Assembly: GCA_039621445.1 (NCBI GenBank)
Contig: CP154956.1
Span: forward strand, 20,053,295-20,117,294
Length of the DNA stretch: 64,000 nucleotides
Source of the DNA: Euglena gracilis
Lineage: Eukaryota; Euglenida; Euglenophyceae; Euglenales
Direction: 5' to 3'
The notes beneath the pieces were generated by a model. It had not been told where the DNA came from. It saw only the letters and a program-made list of their open reading frames with translations, and ran no database searches. Position numbers and translations under genes: made by a program. Position 1 is the stretch's first letter. The number at the start of each line of letters is the position of its first letter. Of this stretch, positions 30,619-42,085 are shown one piece after another.

Positions 30619-31796
30619 ACGAGCACCAATCCCTGCAGCTCCATTGCCCTGAACCACGACGGAGTGATAGTGGCAAGGATGGAAGTTTTATGGTGAGGCA
30701 ACCAGCGCCGTTTCCGTTTCATGACTGTGTGTTCGCATCGGTCGGGGTTGGCCTTGCAGAAGAAGGATGCCGAGGACCAGATCTGTTCGCCCAACAGCAG
30801 CAACACCATGACAACACTGCCTTCCACCACCTCATCCTACGTCTCGGCCGATGGCTGCAACATTTTTGGTGTGTGTGCTCCCCCCCAGGGGTCCCGGGCT
30901 GGAGCTGGGCCCGACCCGGGTTCGAACTAGGTACCAAAAAAAATATCCAAATTACCAAAAATGCCAATAATACCAAAATCATTGTTTTGACCCCAAATTT
31001 TGCTCTGACCAGTCCTTTTCCAACCCATTTTTGCCCATTTTTTTGCCCCACGTGTGGCCCATTTTTGTACCTCCCAAATGCGAAAACCGCGTTACCTTCC
31101 AGCCGCCCTTCTGGTGGCTCGGAGGTGGGTCTGGGGCTGGAAAAGGGCTGCTGGCTGGCTGGCTGGCTGGCTGGACCCGGGGGGGGGGTCAAATTTGGGG
31201 TCAAGAATGGGGTCAAATCAAAGCAACGCCCTTGAGGGCCATACTCTTGGGGAGAGAAGGTAGGAAGTGTGGGGGTGACGGCCCGGAAGAAGATGGGAGG
31301 GGGCAGCCAGCAGCCTTTTTCCAGGCAGCCCAAATTTTCCAGCCTCTGAGCTGGACCTGGGAGCAACGCCCTGGTCTGGTGTCAGTGGTGTGTTTTCAGT
31401 TGGGCAGGATGGGGTGGGGACCTGGGGGGGGGGGATGGTCGAACGGATGGGGAGAGAGTGTAATTCGAATGAGTTGTGCAACAGACACAGAAGTAAAATT
31501 GTGACAAATGTTGGAGGATTCCCCAGTGGGGGGGGGATGGGGAAATTCCAGGAAACCCTATGGGTGGAGGGGGCGTCGACCCCCTTCTTCCGGTTTTTCC
31601 GCAGTGATTTTTATGTCAAAACTTATTTGAGTGCCAAGGAAATAACTACACACGCACATATAACCCCCTGCCCCCCACCCCCCCACAGGCACACAACACA
31701 CAAATCACACATGCACACGCACACGCACACACACACGCGCGCACACACACATATGCACAAACACACATCACATGCGCGCACACACACATCACGCAC

Positions 31797-31827
<31 letters not shown>

Positions 31828-31991
31828 AACACGCACACGCACACAATTGGTATTCCCCCTCAGGAAACCCAGTCCGAGAAGCCAACATTAAACAAGGCAC
31901 CCGAACCCTGGACATCAGGTCTGTGCGTGAAACCATCGAATTTGATGACTACCTACTCCCTGCATCCAACAATTGCTGTATGACCCAGTGA
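30619..31991 (+). CDS. Gene 2, three terminal exons (copy 2)
   Basis: Exons 30619–30692, 30760–30868 and 31864–31991 are almost unchanged from copy 1, with the same splice sites and the same CMTQ terminus. The last intron is about 1.0 kb here against 1.66 kb in copy 1, the difference being mainly the two copy-1 insertions. Confidence 0.6.
31647..31850. repeat. CA/GT microsatellite, copy 2
   Basis: Shorter allele of the tract at 10274–10518. Confidence 0.95.
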
Positions 31992-32749
31992 TCAACCCTC
32001 CCCCCAAAAAATAAACCCCCAAAGTCGCATTTTTGCGGTCTTCAAAATATTTTGGTGACACCAACCTGGCTTTTTGCACCATAACGCAACATGTTTGTTT
32101 GTGGTCCGCATTCAAGCACACCCAATGCATTTTAATCTCAGGGTTTTCGGCCTCGAGGTGCAATATGAAAATGAGCTTTAAAAAGGATGTCGTTGGAGCA
32201 AAGCCATTTAACCACCTTCGTTTTCCAACAAAACTGGAAAAAAGATTGGCCCTGAAAACATCATATATAATCCCGTTCGGAATGGGATCACATATTGGTG
32301 AAAAGCCCTGAAGTCAATGTTGCTCATTTATGCGCGAGGATCTTGAATTTCATCGCAACTCTGCCCCTCCTGAATCAGGGGGGGGTATTTCATATGCAGC
32401 TGGAACAACTTGACAAATTGCCGCAAAAAATGACAGAATGAAACATTTTGACAGAATTTCCTAAACGTTTTCACAGGGTTTTTAAAACTTTGGCATAATT
32501 TGCAAAACAGCCCCATTGCATTTTTTCATAAAAGTTTCTCAAAGTATTTTGAAAACGCTGTCAAAGCTTTCGAATAATTTCTTGCAAATATTCCGAAAAC
32601 TCTTTCAAAAGTTTCAGAACCCTATTCTTTGCCGTTTCATTGCAATTGTCAATTCAACAGGGGAGTTGACTAAAATTTGACCGCCGACCACGGTGTTAGA
32701 GGTGTTGGGCTGATGGGTTGTGGGCAACCCCGGTGGCTTCCCTGTGCAG

Positions 32750-35700
32750 GCTGTCCGGCTTGCGGCTGAAGCAGCAGGAGATGCGGGACGATGGCAACTG
32801 CTTGTTCCGAGCAGTCGCCCACCAATTGTGGGACGATCCCGAGAAACACACCCTCGTCAGGTGATGTTGTGCGTTGGGAAGCTTCTACCTACCCCCCCCC
32901 CCCCCCCCGGGAAACTGTCATGCCCGAGAACCTGTCAGGGTCCCGCCCGGGAAACTGTCAGGGTCCCCGGTACCGGCCAACCTGTCAGGGTCATTTTTCA
33001 TTGAGTCAGAGTCCCGCCCAGGAAACTGTCAGGGTCCCCGGTACCGGCCAACCTGTCAGTATAGGAAGTTGTCAGGGTCCCCGGTACTGGCCAACCTGTC
33101 AGGTGACAGTTTCCGGGGGGGGGGGGGTAGGTACCTCCCCCGGTCCACCCCCTCGGGGCTTTTCCTAAGTCGAAAGCGACCCCACCACACGGGGGGTCCA
33201 GCCAGCCAGCACTTTTTTCCCCCAGCCAGCAGCTCCCAGCTCAGTTGCGACTCTCTTGAGGGGTCGGCTAAAAAAAAATGTCGGGTCCAGCCCGGCTGGA
33301 CCAAAAACTTTTTCGGCACAATGTGTCAAATTTTGTTTGCTGAAAATAAATAGAATTTGGAGAGAAAAAAACTGGACAAAAATGGCCCAAGTTGTGCTTT
33401 TTCAGAGTTTTTTTGGGGTGTGTTTTTCATCTCAAAATTCTTACTGAAGAATAAGTTAGCACTCAAAACCCCCCCCCCCCTATGTCCAGCGACTCCACCC
33501 CCCCTTTTCGGAGGTTTGGCCAAATTTTTGGTCCCGGCGCAAAGCACCAGGCCGAATTTTGCTCCCAAAATTGGCCAAAAAACTGGCCAAAATGCCATTT
33601 TTTGGTATTTTTTTAAGCAAAAATTTGTCAAAATTGCCAGAAGTCTTCGGTGCAAAGCGGAAGGCAGAAAAAAAAATGGCCTGTTTGGGGACGTGGGGTC
33701 CCAGGTACCCGCCCGCTGTTTTTCGACCCCTTGTCCAAGGACCACTCCCCCCCCCCCCAATGGGAGGAACTGACAGAGGTTACCGGTCGTTCGATATTGG
33801 GGGGTACATCAAATGGGATCCGATGGGTACTGCATTGCCTCCTCCAACGACCCCCCCCCCAGTCAGTAGCGATCTTTTTCCAGGTGATCTTTTTTCCAGA
33901 AATTCGCGGTTTTGACCCCGGTCTTGTCTAACGACCACCCCCCGGTCAGTAGCGATATTTAGCCAAAATAGCGACCCCCCCCCCGGTCAGTAGCGATATT
34001 TAGTGGTCGTTGGACGGGGGGGGGGGTACGAAGGGTCAGAAAAACGAGGGATCATTTTTGTATTGAAACAGGGGGCAGGTTCTCATTTTTGGACACTTTC
34101 ATTAACCTCTCCCATGTTATGCAGAGAGCGGTGCGTGAAACGGCTGCAGGAAGGCCGAAGCAATTACGTTCTGTATTTCGACAACGACGAGGCATATGAT
34201 GAGTGGGTGGACAACATGAGCAAGGACGCCTTTTGGGGGTGTGTTTTGCGGCACATTTCTGGAGCACTGCACACAAGGTTGCACAAGACGCACAAACAAC
34301 ATTCTCTTGCGCATTCAACATTTACAGTTTGCCCTCTTTCCATCATTCCAATTGAGATTCGGTGCATTCACCTGCTGAATTTGCATCTTCATTGGCTGCC
34401 CAAATGCATTTTGTTTTCCCTGCAGGGATGAAATTGCTTTGAAAGCCATCGTGGACAGTCTAGGTGTGCTTTTTTTTGCAGCTCCCTGCTCCCTCAAAAG
34501 CGATATCCGAAGGGAGGCAAGGGGGATGAAAGTTGCCTTTCATGTTTTGGCTGTTTGAAGTGTTTGAAGTTGGAAGATTCAAAATATAATAAGAAGAGAA
34601 GAACGGAATGAGAATCACATGGATCAGTGATGGATGATTTTGACAGGTGAGTTTGGCGGGTGCCAGGTTTCATTTTAAGGAACGTTGCACCCTCCTGGCA
34701 GTGCTGCAGGAAGGCGAGGGGGCGGGGTAAGATGGGGGTCAGATTTGGGTGTGTTATGGTGCCCCACCCCCGATGCTGAAGGCTTCAGGGGCCCCAATTA
34801 TGGTCAATTGAAGGGAAAGTCGACTGGGTCGGGCCCACTAAGACCCAAGGTGGGGTGCCCGCTATGGCCAGGCGCCTCCGTGGATGTTAAAAAGAAAGCC
34901 TGCAGGGTGCCTCCCTGCTGCCAGTTTTTCCCCGATATCCCGTTTCCTCATGAGCAAGACAAATCTGAAATGAAACCGAATAATTTGCCGTATCTGAAGG
35001 TGTCCTGCGTCACCCAAGTATAAGCCATGAGACCCCAAAATGACAGGCCACTGGTTGTGCTTCACCTGCAAACAGGGGTTTTCTGAAGCCAGACGGGACC
35101 CACAGGGGGGGGGTCCAGCCAGCTAGCACCTTTTTTCCAGCCAGCACCTCTCAGCCGGCTGCAGACCCCTCCCCCCGGGGAGGGGGGGTCCGTTGAAATA
35201 ATGTTCGGGCTGGACCGAAAAAATTTTCGGTGCAGCAAGCCGCGAATATTTTTGAAAAATGTGTCAAGACCGGCCAAATAAATGGCACTTTTTAGGTGGT
35301 TTTTGGGTTCGCCTCCAAATTTTGCCTGAAGATTGCCAACCCAGCTGGATTTGGGCTTTTTGGGACTTTTTTTTTTTTGGTGCCCGCCGGCCACCCCCCC
35401 GTGGGGGTCCAGCCAGCACCTTTTTTCCAGCCAGGTGTTCCAGCCGGCCCACGGGACCCCTCTCCCCAGGGGTCCTTGGAAAACCCCTGCACCCCCAGAA
35501 TTGTTGATGAACTGCATTTTGGGTTCTCTCGCCTGCCCAGGTCTACACGGGAAACCCAGAAGCCCTGTTGGTGGTGGGTGGGGGGGCAACCATCCCCCCC
35601 CCCAAGGTGGGGTGAGGGTCTGATCACCACTCCCCCTGCCCCAACGCCCCCACGGGATTTCCCACGCAGCTCCTGCCTGGTGTCCTTTTTTTTGACTGAA

Positions 35701-36744
35701 GGGCCAGTCTGCCCACCCCTGTGGTGACCTGGTGCCCTCCCATCCCAACGCCCTCCCCAGGATGCGTGGTGTACGTCATCGTGTCAACTGAGGGGGCATG
35801 AGCAGGCTTCGATGTGGTCTGGATGGAGGGGGCCAGGCTTGAGGGGCAGGATGGGCTCTGTTCTTTGCATTCCCTCTGGGGGCGGTGCCTGGCTGATTGT
35901 GGGCCAACAAGTGGCATTCTCAGGCCTCCCAGCGCTTTATGGGCCGGATCATTTCCACCCCCCGCCCCCCACGGGGTTGGATCTGGGTCATACCACTTCT
36001 TAACACCTGTCCCCCCCCCCCCCCCGGGAGGGCGTGATTGACTGGGTTTTTTCGAGTGATTGACTGGCTTTCTGGCCAAGAGCCCCCCCCCCCCCCGGGG
36101 GGGTGGGGCTCTTGTAGGCAGGCCCGAAAATGAAAAGTGGCTGGTCTGGAGCCGAAGGCGCCGGAAATTTTTTGGAATTTTCGAGACTCTTTGGCAATAT
36201 TGCTTTGCCAACATGAGCGCATTCAAGAGTGGAAGATCCCCCTGGGGGGGGGGGTAAAGTGACGTACACAGACAAAAAGGGCCAGAGGCGAACAACAGCG
36301 CCAAGGCCAGAAGAAGGGATAAGAGGCACCACAGCCACAGTGCACACAAGGGGGGGTAAAGTGACTGACTGGTTTTTTCAGAGTGGAAAGTGACTGGGGG
36401 GGGTCGCTAAGCAATGGTATGTATGATCTGGATGCCCAGGAGTGCCTGTCGCGCCAGGGATTCTTTTTTTTGATTCTCCAACAGGGAATTTCTGAACATG
36501 CAGGGGACCCTGCCAGCCAGCCTTTTTTTTCCCAAGCCAGCAGCTCCCTGCTGGGCTGCAGACCCCCCCCCCCCCAGGGTTGAGTGGGAATAAATTTGAT
36601 TTAGCGCAGCCGGCTGGAATGATTCAGACCCCCAAAAATGCATTCTGAATCAAGTTTTCTCCTGAGGAAAAAGTTCTCACTAATGTTTTGTCTTTTTTTT
36701 TGTTGGAACCTACCTTCACGTAGCCAAAATTATTTGAAAAATGT

Positions 36745-36800
<56 letters not shown>

Positions 36801-36821
36801 GAGTTTTTTTTTTTTTTATTT

Positions 36822-36860
<39 letters not shown>

Positions 36861-38274
36861 GAGTGAGTAAAGTAATTTGTTGGGGAAAAAGTGATTGACA
36901 ACTTTCTTTTGCAACGAAAGAAATCTTGGAGGAGGGGCGTAATTTTTTCTGCCTTTTGAGCAGAAGCGTGTCACCCCTGACACCCTGACATCATTTTCCT
37001 GCAAATTTTCTAAAGGACGACGCATTTTTTTTTGGAGGCAGCAAGGGCATTTGACTGACACAAACCTCCTTGTGCAAGGGTGTCCACACATGTACGTGCA
37101 CATACGTACATATATCCATCCGTCCATCCGTCTACCCATCCGTCCACCCATCCCTCAATCCATCCATCCACCGCCTCCCACCCCCTCCCTGGGTCGCCAA
37201 TCTCAAAAAATGATGTCTAGTTATAACCTTCAAACACAGAGAAATATATAATAAGGCACCCACACCCCAAAATATTTGTTCTTGTGTGAAGGTGCCAAAA
37301 AACGGGAGCGGTGGAAACACGGGCGACAGTTCTCGAAGGGAAATGGCGTTGGAATAAAAGCAAAAGCAACCAGGAAGAAGAGGGAGGAGGGGGGATGAAG
37401 AGAGAGGAGGGGAAAGTGAGGGAGCAAGAAGAGGAAAGGAAAGGGAAAGAAAGAAGAAAACGGAAATGCCGACCAGGTGGCAAATGTCCAAACTGACACC
37501 AAGAAGTTCGAAATGGTCTAAAATGGTTAAAAAAATGGCAGATTGTGGTCGATTCTGGACCAAAGGGCCCCAAATTGGTCCAAAATGGCAAAATGTCCTG
37601 GGATGGAAAAAGCCACATAATTCCACATATTTTAGTATATTTTCGTGTGTGCAATGCATATGAACACACGGGGGGGGGGGAACATATTTTGGAGGAGTGC
37701 TTTGGACTTCACTCCAATTCTTCAATTCTGCAAGATTTAGTTCTCTCCATAATGTACAAAATATTTGTCATTTATGTTGATTAAGATATTTTGATCAACC
37801 TTTTTGACCGGAAAGGTAATTGGGTGTGCCGAATCTGAAATCAAATTTTGTTTAACATTGATCCTGGGTTTCTTTCCGTTTATTTCTCCGTTCACGTTGT
37901 TTGTCGGCGGAACTACATCCGCAACGACAGAAATGATTTTCCCCCATGACATTTTTTTGCACCTAATTTTCGTTTGATTTCTGTTTAATTCCCCAACGTG
38001 GACAAATGGCCTCCCACGGACTCCAATGGTGGCCTGGGGCCGGTACCACCGCTATGCGCCGAGCCACTTCTCCAACAAGGAGCTCAGCGAGGCGCCCAAC
38101 ATCTTCCTCTCGTACCTCTCCCCCATCCACTACAACTCCCTCACGTACGACTCCGGCGAGCGGGTCTCCCTGCCCCCCCAGGACGTCCTGGAACTGCCCG
38201 ACATCACCTCTGACCTGCGCTACCTGCGCGCCCAGGTCTCCGCCCAGGGCTCGGCGCTGAGGGCGGAGGCCAGA
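32750..38274 (+). CDS. OTU-domain cysteine protease (deubiquitinase-like), catalytic domain complete
   Basis: Exons are 32750–32860, 34125–34238, 34426–34463, 35761–35799 and 38042 to about 38274. The first four join in phase, the first three introns being GT–AG. They encode [16 protein letters not shown] (catalytic Asp and Cys), [34 protein letters not shown] and [13 protein letters not shown]. The last intron has no GT–AG pair that I can find. If it starts 3 bases before CAGG and ends 5 bases after CCTG, the protein continues [19 protein letters not shown] and [20 protein letters not shown]. This supplies the Trp-Tyr and the catalytic His of the IHYN motif in the expected order. OTU proteins cleave ubiquitin chains; the substrate is unknown. 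Upstream exons and the exact 3' end are not resolved, and the frame stays open to 38436. Confidence 0.88.
32889..33129. repeat. CCGGGAAACTGTCA element, copy 2, extra unit
   Basis: Counterpart of 11571–11738 with one additional AACTGTCAGGGTCCCCGG-type unit, in the first OTU intron. Confidence 0.7.
33481..34012. repeat. GTCCAACGACC-type element without the nested MITE
   Basis: Counterpart of 12099–13092. The C run near 33849–33861 is the empty site of the element at 12476–12915. Confidence 0.65.
34464..35760. other. Third OTU intron, with unique sequence after 34975
   Basis: GT–AG intron. From 34976 it is single copy. At 35090–35490 there are CCAGCCAGCACC phrases and a pair of ends CAGGGGTTTTCTGAAG and CTTGGAAAACCCCTG that look like a CAGGG-type element with no detectable duplication. 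A poly-T/G stretch lies near 35370. No exon is supported. Confidence 0.5.
36748..36859. repeat. Near-pure poly-T tract (~110 nt)
   Basis: T homopolymer interrupted only by GGAG, A and GG at two places. Length in the assembly is probably unreliable. It lies inside the last OTU intron. Confidence 0.95.
37104..37172. repeat. CATC/CCGT tetranucleotide microsatellite
   Basis: CCATCCGTCCATCCGTCTAC and further CCATCCAT units. A related TGGATGGATGG / CCATCCATCGA pair is at 38758–38835. Confidence 0.9.
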
Positions 38275-38436
38275 GGGGGGATATGCATTGCAGTCCCTTT
38301 TTGCTTTGATTTTTTCTCTTGTTGGCAGGTTCCAAAACTGGAGATAGTAAAAGTAAAAATAGCAATGTCTGGCAGCTTCAACTGTTCCCCCCCGGGGGGG
38401 GGGGTAGTTAAAATGAGGGGGGGGGCACCTTCTTGA

Positions 38437-40961
38437 ACCGGTTGAATGTAAACCGATGGGGGTCGACGGCACTTTTTCAGTGTTTTCCATTGTCTTTAGG
38501 GGTAGGGTTAGGGGTACGGTTGTCATTCCGAAGGAGATCTGGGTGAGGGTTCCGCCAAAGCTGGGAAGTTCGGCCGATGTCTGGCCTAAATCTGGCTTAA
38601 TTTTGGCCCATATTAGGCCAAAAGCCCTGAATCCTACCCCCACCCCTATTCCCAAACCCTAACCCGAACCCAATCTTTTTCAATTAACCCAAACCCGGAC
38701 CTTGGACCAAGAGGAGTGGCCTTCTGTACTATCTCCGGTCTGGTCCCTCGAGTATATTCATCCATCGATGGGTGCAAACTCATGGGGGTTCGGCTTGATG
38801 GATGGATGGGGGATCCATCCATCGAGTCCATCAATGCTGAGGGGGAACCCCCCCCCCTCGTTTTACAATTGGCCCCCCTTGGTGGCCCAGCAGTTAAAGG
38901 CTGCCAAATTTTCTTCCGGTCCTGTACAGCGGAAAATGCGAAACAGATTGCCTTTCTGCCTCATTTTTAAGCACATTGCACATTTTTTTTTGTTTTGCCC
39001 CCCAGGGCTCCCCCCCAGGAGTTTTCACCCATATTTGTCCCGGCTGACTTGTAAGGTGACAACTTCCCCTCGGGGGGGGGGGGGGTGTTTTCGTTTGTGA
39101 AGTACCATCGTGGGAGGCGGTTGACCCCACCTCTCATTGACATTGGTCGACCCACCGTGTTCATTTTTTATACGTGAAACTCACCGCCCCTCGCAAGCGG
39201 ACCACGTGTTCGGAGGGTTTACTGGGACGCCGGGTCCGCTTCGAGCCCTGCCTCCGCCGCCTGACCTGGGACCTTGCCTCCACCTCATATATGACCCGGC
39301 GGGGCATCCGCCAGCCATCCCGCCAGGATCGGCGAGGTCCTCGATGCTAGGGGGTCCCTGGGGATGGCACCAGCCAGCAGCCCGTTGCCAGCCCTCGATT
39401 GGCACGTTGCTGTGTCTGTCCAGTGGCCTTTTGGGCAGCTGGTCGGTGACGGATGTGTGTGTGTGTGTGTGTGTGTTTCAGAGGATGCCAAAAGTGCCAA
39501 AAGTGGCCAAGAGGTGGACAAAAGTGGGCAATAGTGGGCAAACGGTCAAAAGTGGACAAAAGTGGATGGAGTGGATGCAGGTGATGTTGTGGTTGCAGTG
39601 GATGCAGTATTTCAGCGAATGCAGGTATTGGAGGTACACCACCAAGGGCTTCAAAGGGGATGCTGGGTAATGCCAGGCGCTGCTTGGTGATCAGGCCATT
39701 GTTCAAGACGGGGGGGGGGGGCTCCTGTGGCTAGCCGTTTTGCAAGACACAGCTGGATCCCCCTCCCCTGGGGGGGGGTCTGGCCCCGACTGGCAAATAC
39801 ACATGTTCCTCCGGTGCTGTGCGCTGAAATGGAAATGAGGTTCTTGATGCATTTTTTTGGCTGATTTTGTTCCAAAAAAAAAAATGCCAAAAGTGGGCAT
39901 TTTGGCCATTCTTGGGGATCCCAAAGTTTTTTTCGGTGCTTCGCGCCGGTAACTGGAAAGAAATTTCCATTACCCAGCCTTTTGCCCTGCTAGTGGACAG
40001 GGGGGGGTCCACTGTAGTTTCCACTGGCCAAATTTGGACTAGCTACAGTCCACCCCCCCCCCCCAAGGGGGTACTGCGATCCCTTGAGCAAAGGCCTGTG
40101 GGCGATGCTGGGCCCTAGGGCATGGTTGACCAGAGCACGCCTGGTCCTGTGCCAGCGGTGGGGTTTTGGCCTGTTTTGGCTATTTTCAGCGCAAGTGCCA
40201 AAAGCTTTTTTGGTGCTCCTCCTTTATATCGCACCCTGCTCCCCCCTCCCCCGACATTAGGCACAGGTTGAAAGTGACCAACCCCAGGGGGGAGAGGGGT
40301 CAGCTTGCCCTGGGGTGCCTCTGCAGGCATGCACCCCCCCCCCCCCCCTGCCCCCCTGGGGGGTGGTGCCTGTCTAAATGTGGGCCACCTAGTGGCATCT
40401 CAGGCCTCCCGGCGCTTTCTGGACCGGGTCATGTCTACCCCCCAAGGTTGGATTAGAGTGCCCAGGAGTGCTCATCCACAAGATTTATTTAAGACCCCCC
40501 CCCAGGGATGGATGGGAAGCCCTTCAGTTTTCAGGGGGGCGGTAGGGGGGGGGGTGTCCAGACCACACCTCCTGGGAGGTGAGGTGGTCGGGGGGCCCAG
40601 GGGGAACTCACCTCAGGGAGAAAGTTCCGGGGACCCAAATTCTCGGGGATTGATTTTGGGGTGGAGTTTAGGTGGGTCCGGACCCCCCTCCCACCTAGGG
40701 GGTCCAGACCGGCCCCCCGGGGTACCCGAGACCACCCTAAAGGGTCAAAAATTTCCTTCCAGCACTTTGCGCCGAGAATTTTTAGCATGATTGACGAAAA
40801 ATTTTGACCAAAGGTGCCCAAAATGACATTTTAACCGTTTTTGGGAGGCAAAGTTTTTTGTGTCTTCAGGCCAAAAATCAGACCGAACCACTGTTTTCGT
40901 GGGAGGGTGTCCCCTCAGTTAAATACCGGGGAGGGTTCTGACCCACTCCCACTGCCCTTAG
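38437..40961. other. Stretch with repeats and no convincing gene
   Basis: 38496–38700 carries telomere-like arms, GGGGTAGGGTTAGGGG on the left and CCCAAACCCTAACCCG on the right. 39190–39345 is GC-rich and open in two frames (RRVRFEPCLRRLTWDL or GGFTGTPGPLRALPPP), so it may contain an exon. 39453–39476 is (GT)12, and 39480–39570 has AAAAGTGG repeats. 39710–40960 is a run of C/G-rich elements with GGTGCTTCGCGCC hairpins. I cannot assign a gene. Confidence 0.5.
38496..38700. repeat. Telomere-like inverted repeat, second locus
   Basis: TTTAGGGGTAGGGTTAGGGG on the left and CCCAAACCCTAACCCGAACC on the right face each other across about 100 bases of other sequence, as at 7472–7652. The middle sequences of the two loci are unrelated. 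Confidence 0.6.
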
Positions 40962-41147
40962 AATGAAACCTTGCAAAGCATCTTCCCATATTTGGCTGCT
41001 ACACGACACGCACCCGTGGCTTCTGTGCTTCAAAATCTGGATTGGCGCATGCTGTTGGATGCCTCACTCCCTCGCCTCTTTCCGGCCAGCATTCGATGCC
41101 CCATTCATGGCCGCCCCGTTGTTTGTATCAGTATGTTTCGCCGCTAA
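40962..41147 (+). CDS. Candidate terminal exon, unknown protein
   Basis: After acceptor CCCTTAG, the frame NETLQSIFPYLAATRHAPVA, SVLQNLDWRMLLDASLPRLF and PASIRCPIHGRPVVCISM ends at TAA. It looks protein-like and contains no low complexity. A second frame is open for 147 codons (KPCKASSHIWLLHDTHPWLL) and cannot be excluded. No family recognised. Confidence 0.35.
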   Translation, partial: NETLQSIFPYLAATRHAPVASVLQNLDWRMLLDASLPRLFPASIRCPIHGRPVVCISMFRR

Positions 41148-41485
41148 CCCGCCTCTCCCTGCCTTTGCACGCCACCACCTCCCCAAGTCATGTGGGTGTG
41201 GGTTGTGTGGATGTTTGGCTTTCAGGGCGTTCCTCCGACTTAGCTTTGCGGGGACAATAATTGCCCGCCTGTGTGGGTTTTCTGCAATTCTTTTTGGCTG
41301 TGAGGACCAACTCGGTCCCAAACTTTCTTGTGGTAGTGGATTACAGAACCCAGAGTACGCCTCCACGGGCAGTACTGTGTGTAACATTCATCATTCCATT
41401 CCCTGAACCCTGTGTGACTTGAACCCCTTCTGTAAGATGGGTGGGGGGCAGGCACCCATGGCCAACCAGGGCCGACCAGGTGCAA

Positions 41486-41935
41486 CCAGGGAGTGAGTGA
41501 CCAAAAGTGGCCAAAAGCAGTCAAAAGCGGTTAAAAGTGGCCAACAGTGGAAGCAGTCCGCATTGAGCAAAAAGTGGACAAAAATTGCCAAAATTGCCTC
41601 AAAAGAAGCCAAAAGCATCCAAAAGTGGCCAAAGCAGCGAAGTGCCTAAAATTGCCCAGAAGTGCAAAAGCAATCAAAAGTGGCCAAAAGCAAGCAAAAG
41701 TGGCCAAAAGAGGCCAAAAGAGGCCAAAAGTGACCCAAAAATGACCAAAAAGTCGAGGAAGGCACCTAAAGTGACCAAAAGTGACCAAGAGTATTCAAAA
41801 AGCAGCAAAAGTGGACAAAAGGGAAACAAAAGCAGTCGAAAGTGGCAAAAAAAAAAGTTGAAAAAAAGTGCCCAAAAGCAGGAAAGCGGCCATACGTTGG
41901 CAGTGGCAAGAAAGCAGTCAAAACGATGTGTGCTC
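41486..41935. repeat. Degenerate (AAAAGTGGCC)n minisatellite
   Basis: About 40 imperfect 10–11-base units such as CAAAAGTGGCCAAAAGCAGT. One frame on the + strand (41585–41986) stays open and would encode a very basic Lys/Ser-rich peptide with SKSGQK repeats; this probably follows from the repeat itself. Related tracts are at 39480–39570, 44940–45065 and 60950–61040. Confidence 0.75.
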
Positions 41936-42085
41936 ATTTTTTATCATTATGGCACCAAAATGGGAGTGGGGGGTTTGGATCACTAGAACCCCCGGGTGGA
42001 CAAGGGTCAGTGCAGAGTGCAGAGTGCAGAGTGGACTGTTTTTCCAGGTTTCCTTGCTGATTGGGGGGGGTGTTAGTGGGTTGGT

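Larger units (their letters stand above)
21946..34975. repeat. Segmental duplication, copy 2
   Basis: Second copy of the ~13 kb block, in the same orientation. It continues without interruption into unique sequence after 34975, where the OTU protease gene is completed. It lacks the three inserted elements seen in copy 1 and one 13-bp hairpin (GGCGCTTCGCGCC at 1739–1751). It has a shorter CA microsatellite and about 190 bp near 25260–25450 that copy 1 has lost. The lost segment is bounded by the short microhomology AAG. Confidence 0.93.
35800..38041. other. Probable nonconventional intron of the OTU gene (2.24 kb)
   Basis: Starts GAG-CAGGCTTCGATG and ends GTGGCCTG-GGGCC. CAG lies at positions +4 to +6 and CTG at –8 to –6, and the two can pair. 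The flanking 8-mers no longer match. Contents include GTGACTGG phrases at 36040–36400, an incomplete CCAGCCAGC element near 36520, poly-T at 36748–36859, (CATC)n at 37104–37172, a purine tract at 37370–37460 and A/T-rich sequence to 38020. No competing exon is supported. Confidence 0.7.

Noticed and set aside
41585-41986. Basic Lys/Ser-rich protein like a histone tail
   Set aside because: The frame is explained by a degenerate AAAAGTGGCC repeat; similar tracts occur elsewhere with stops.
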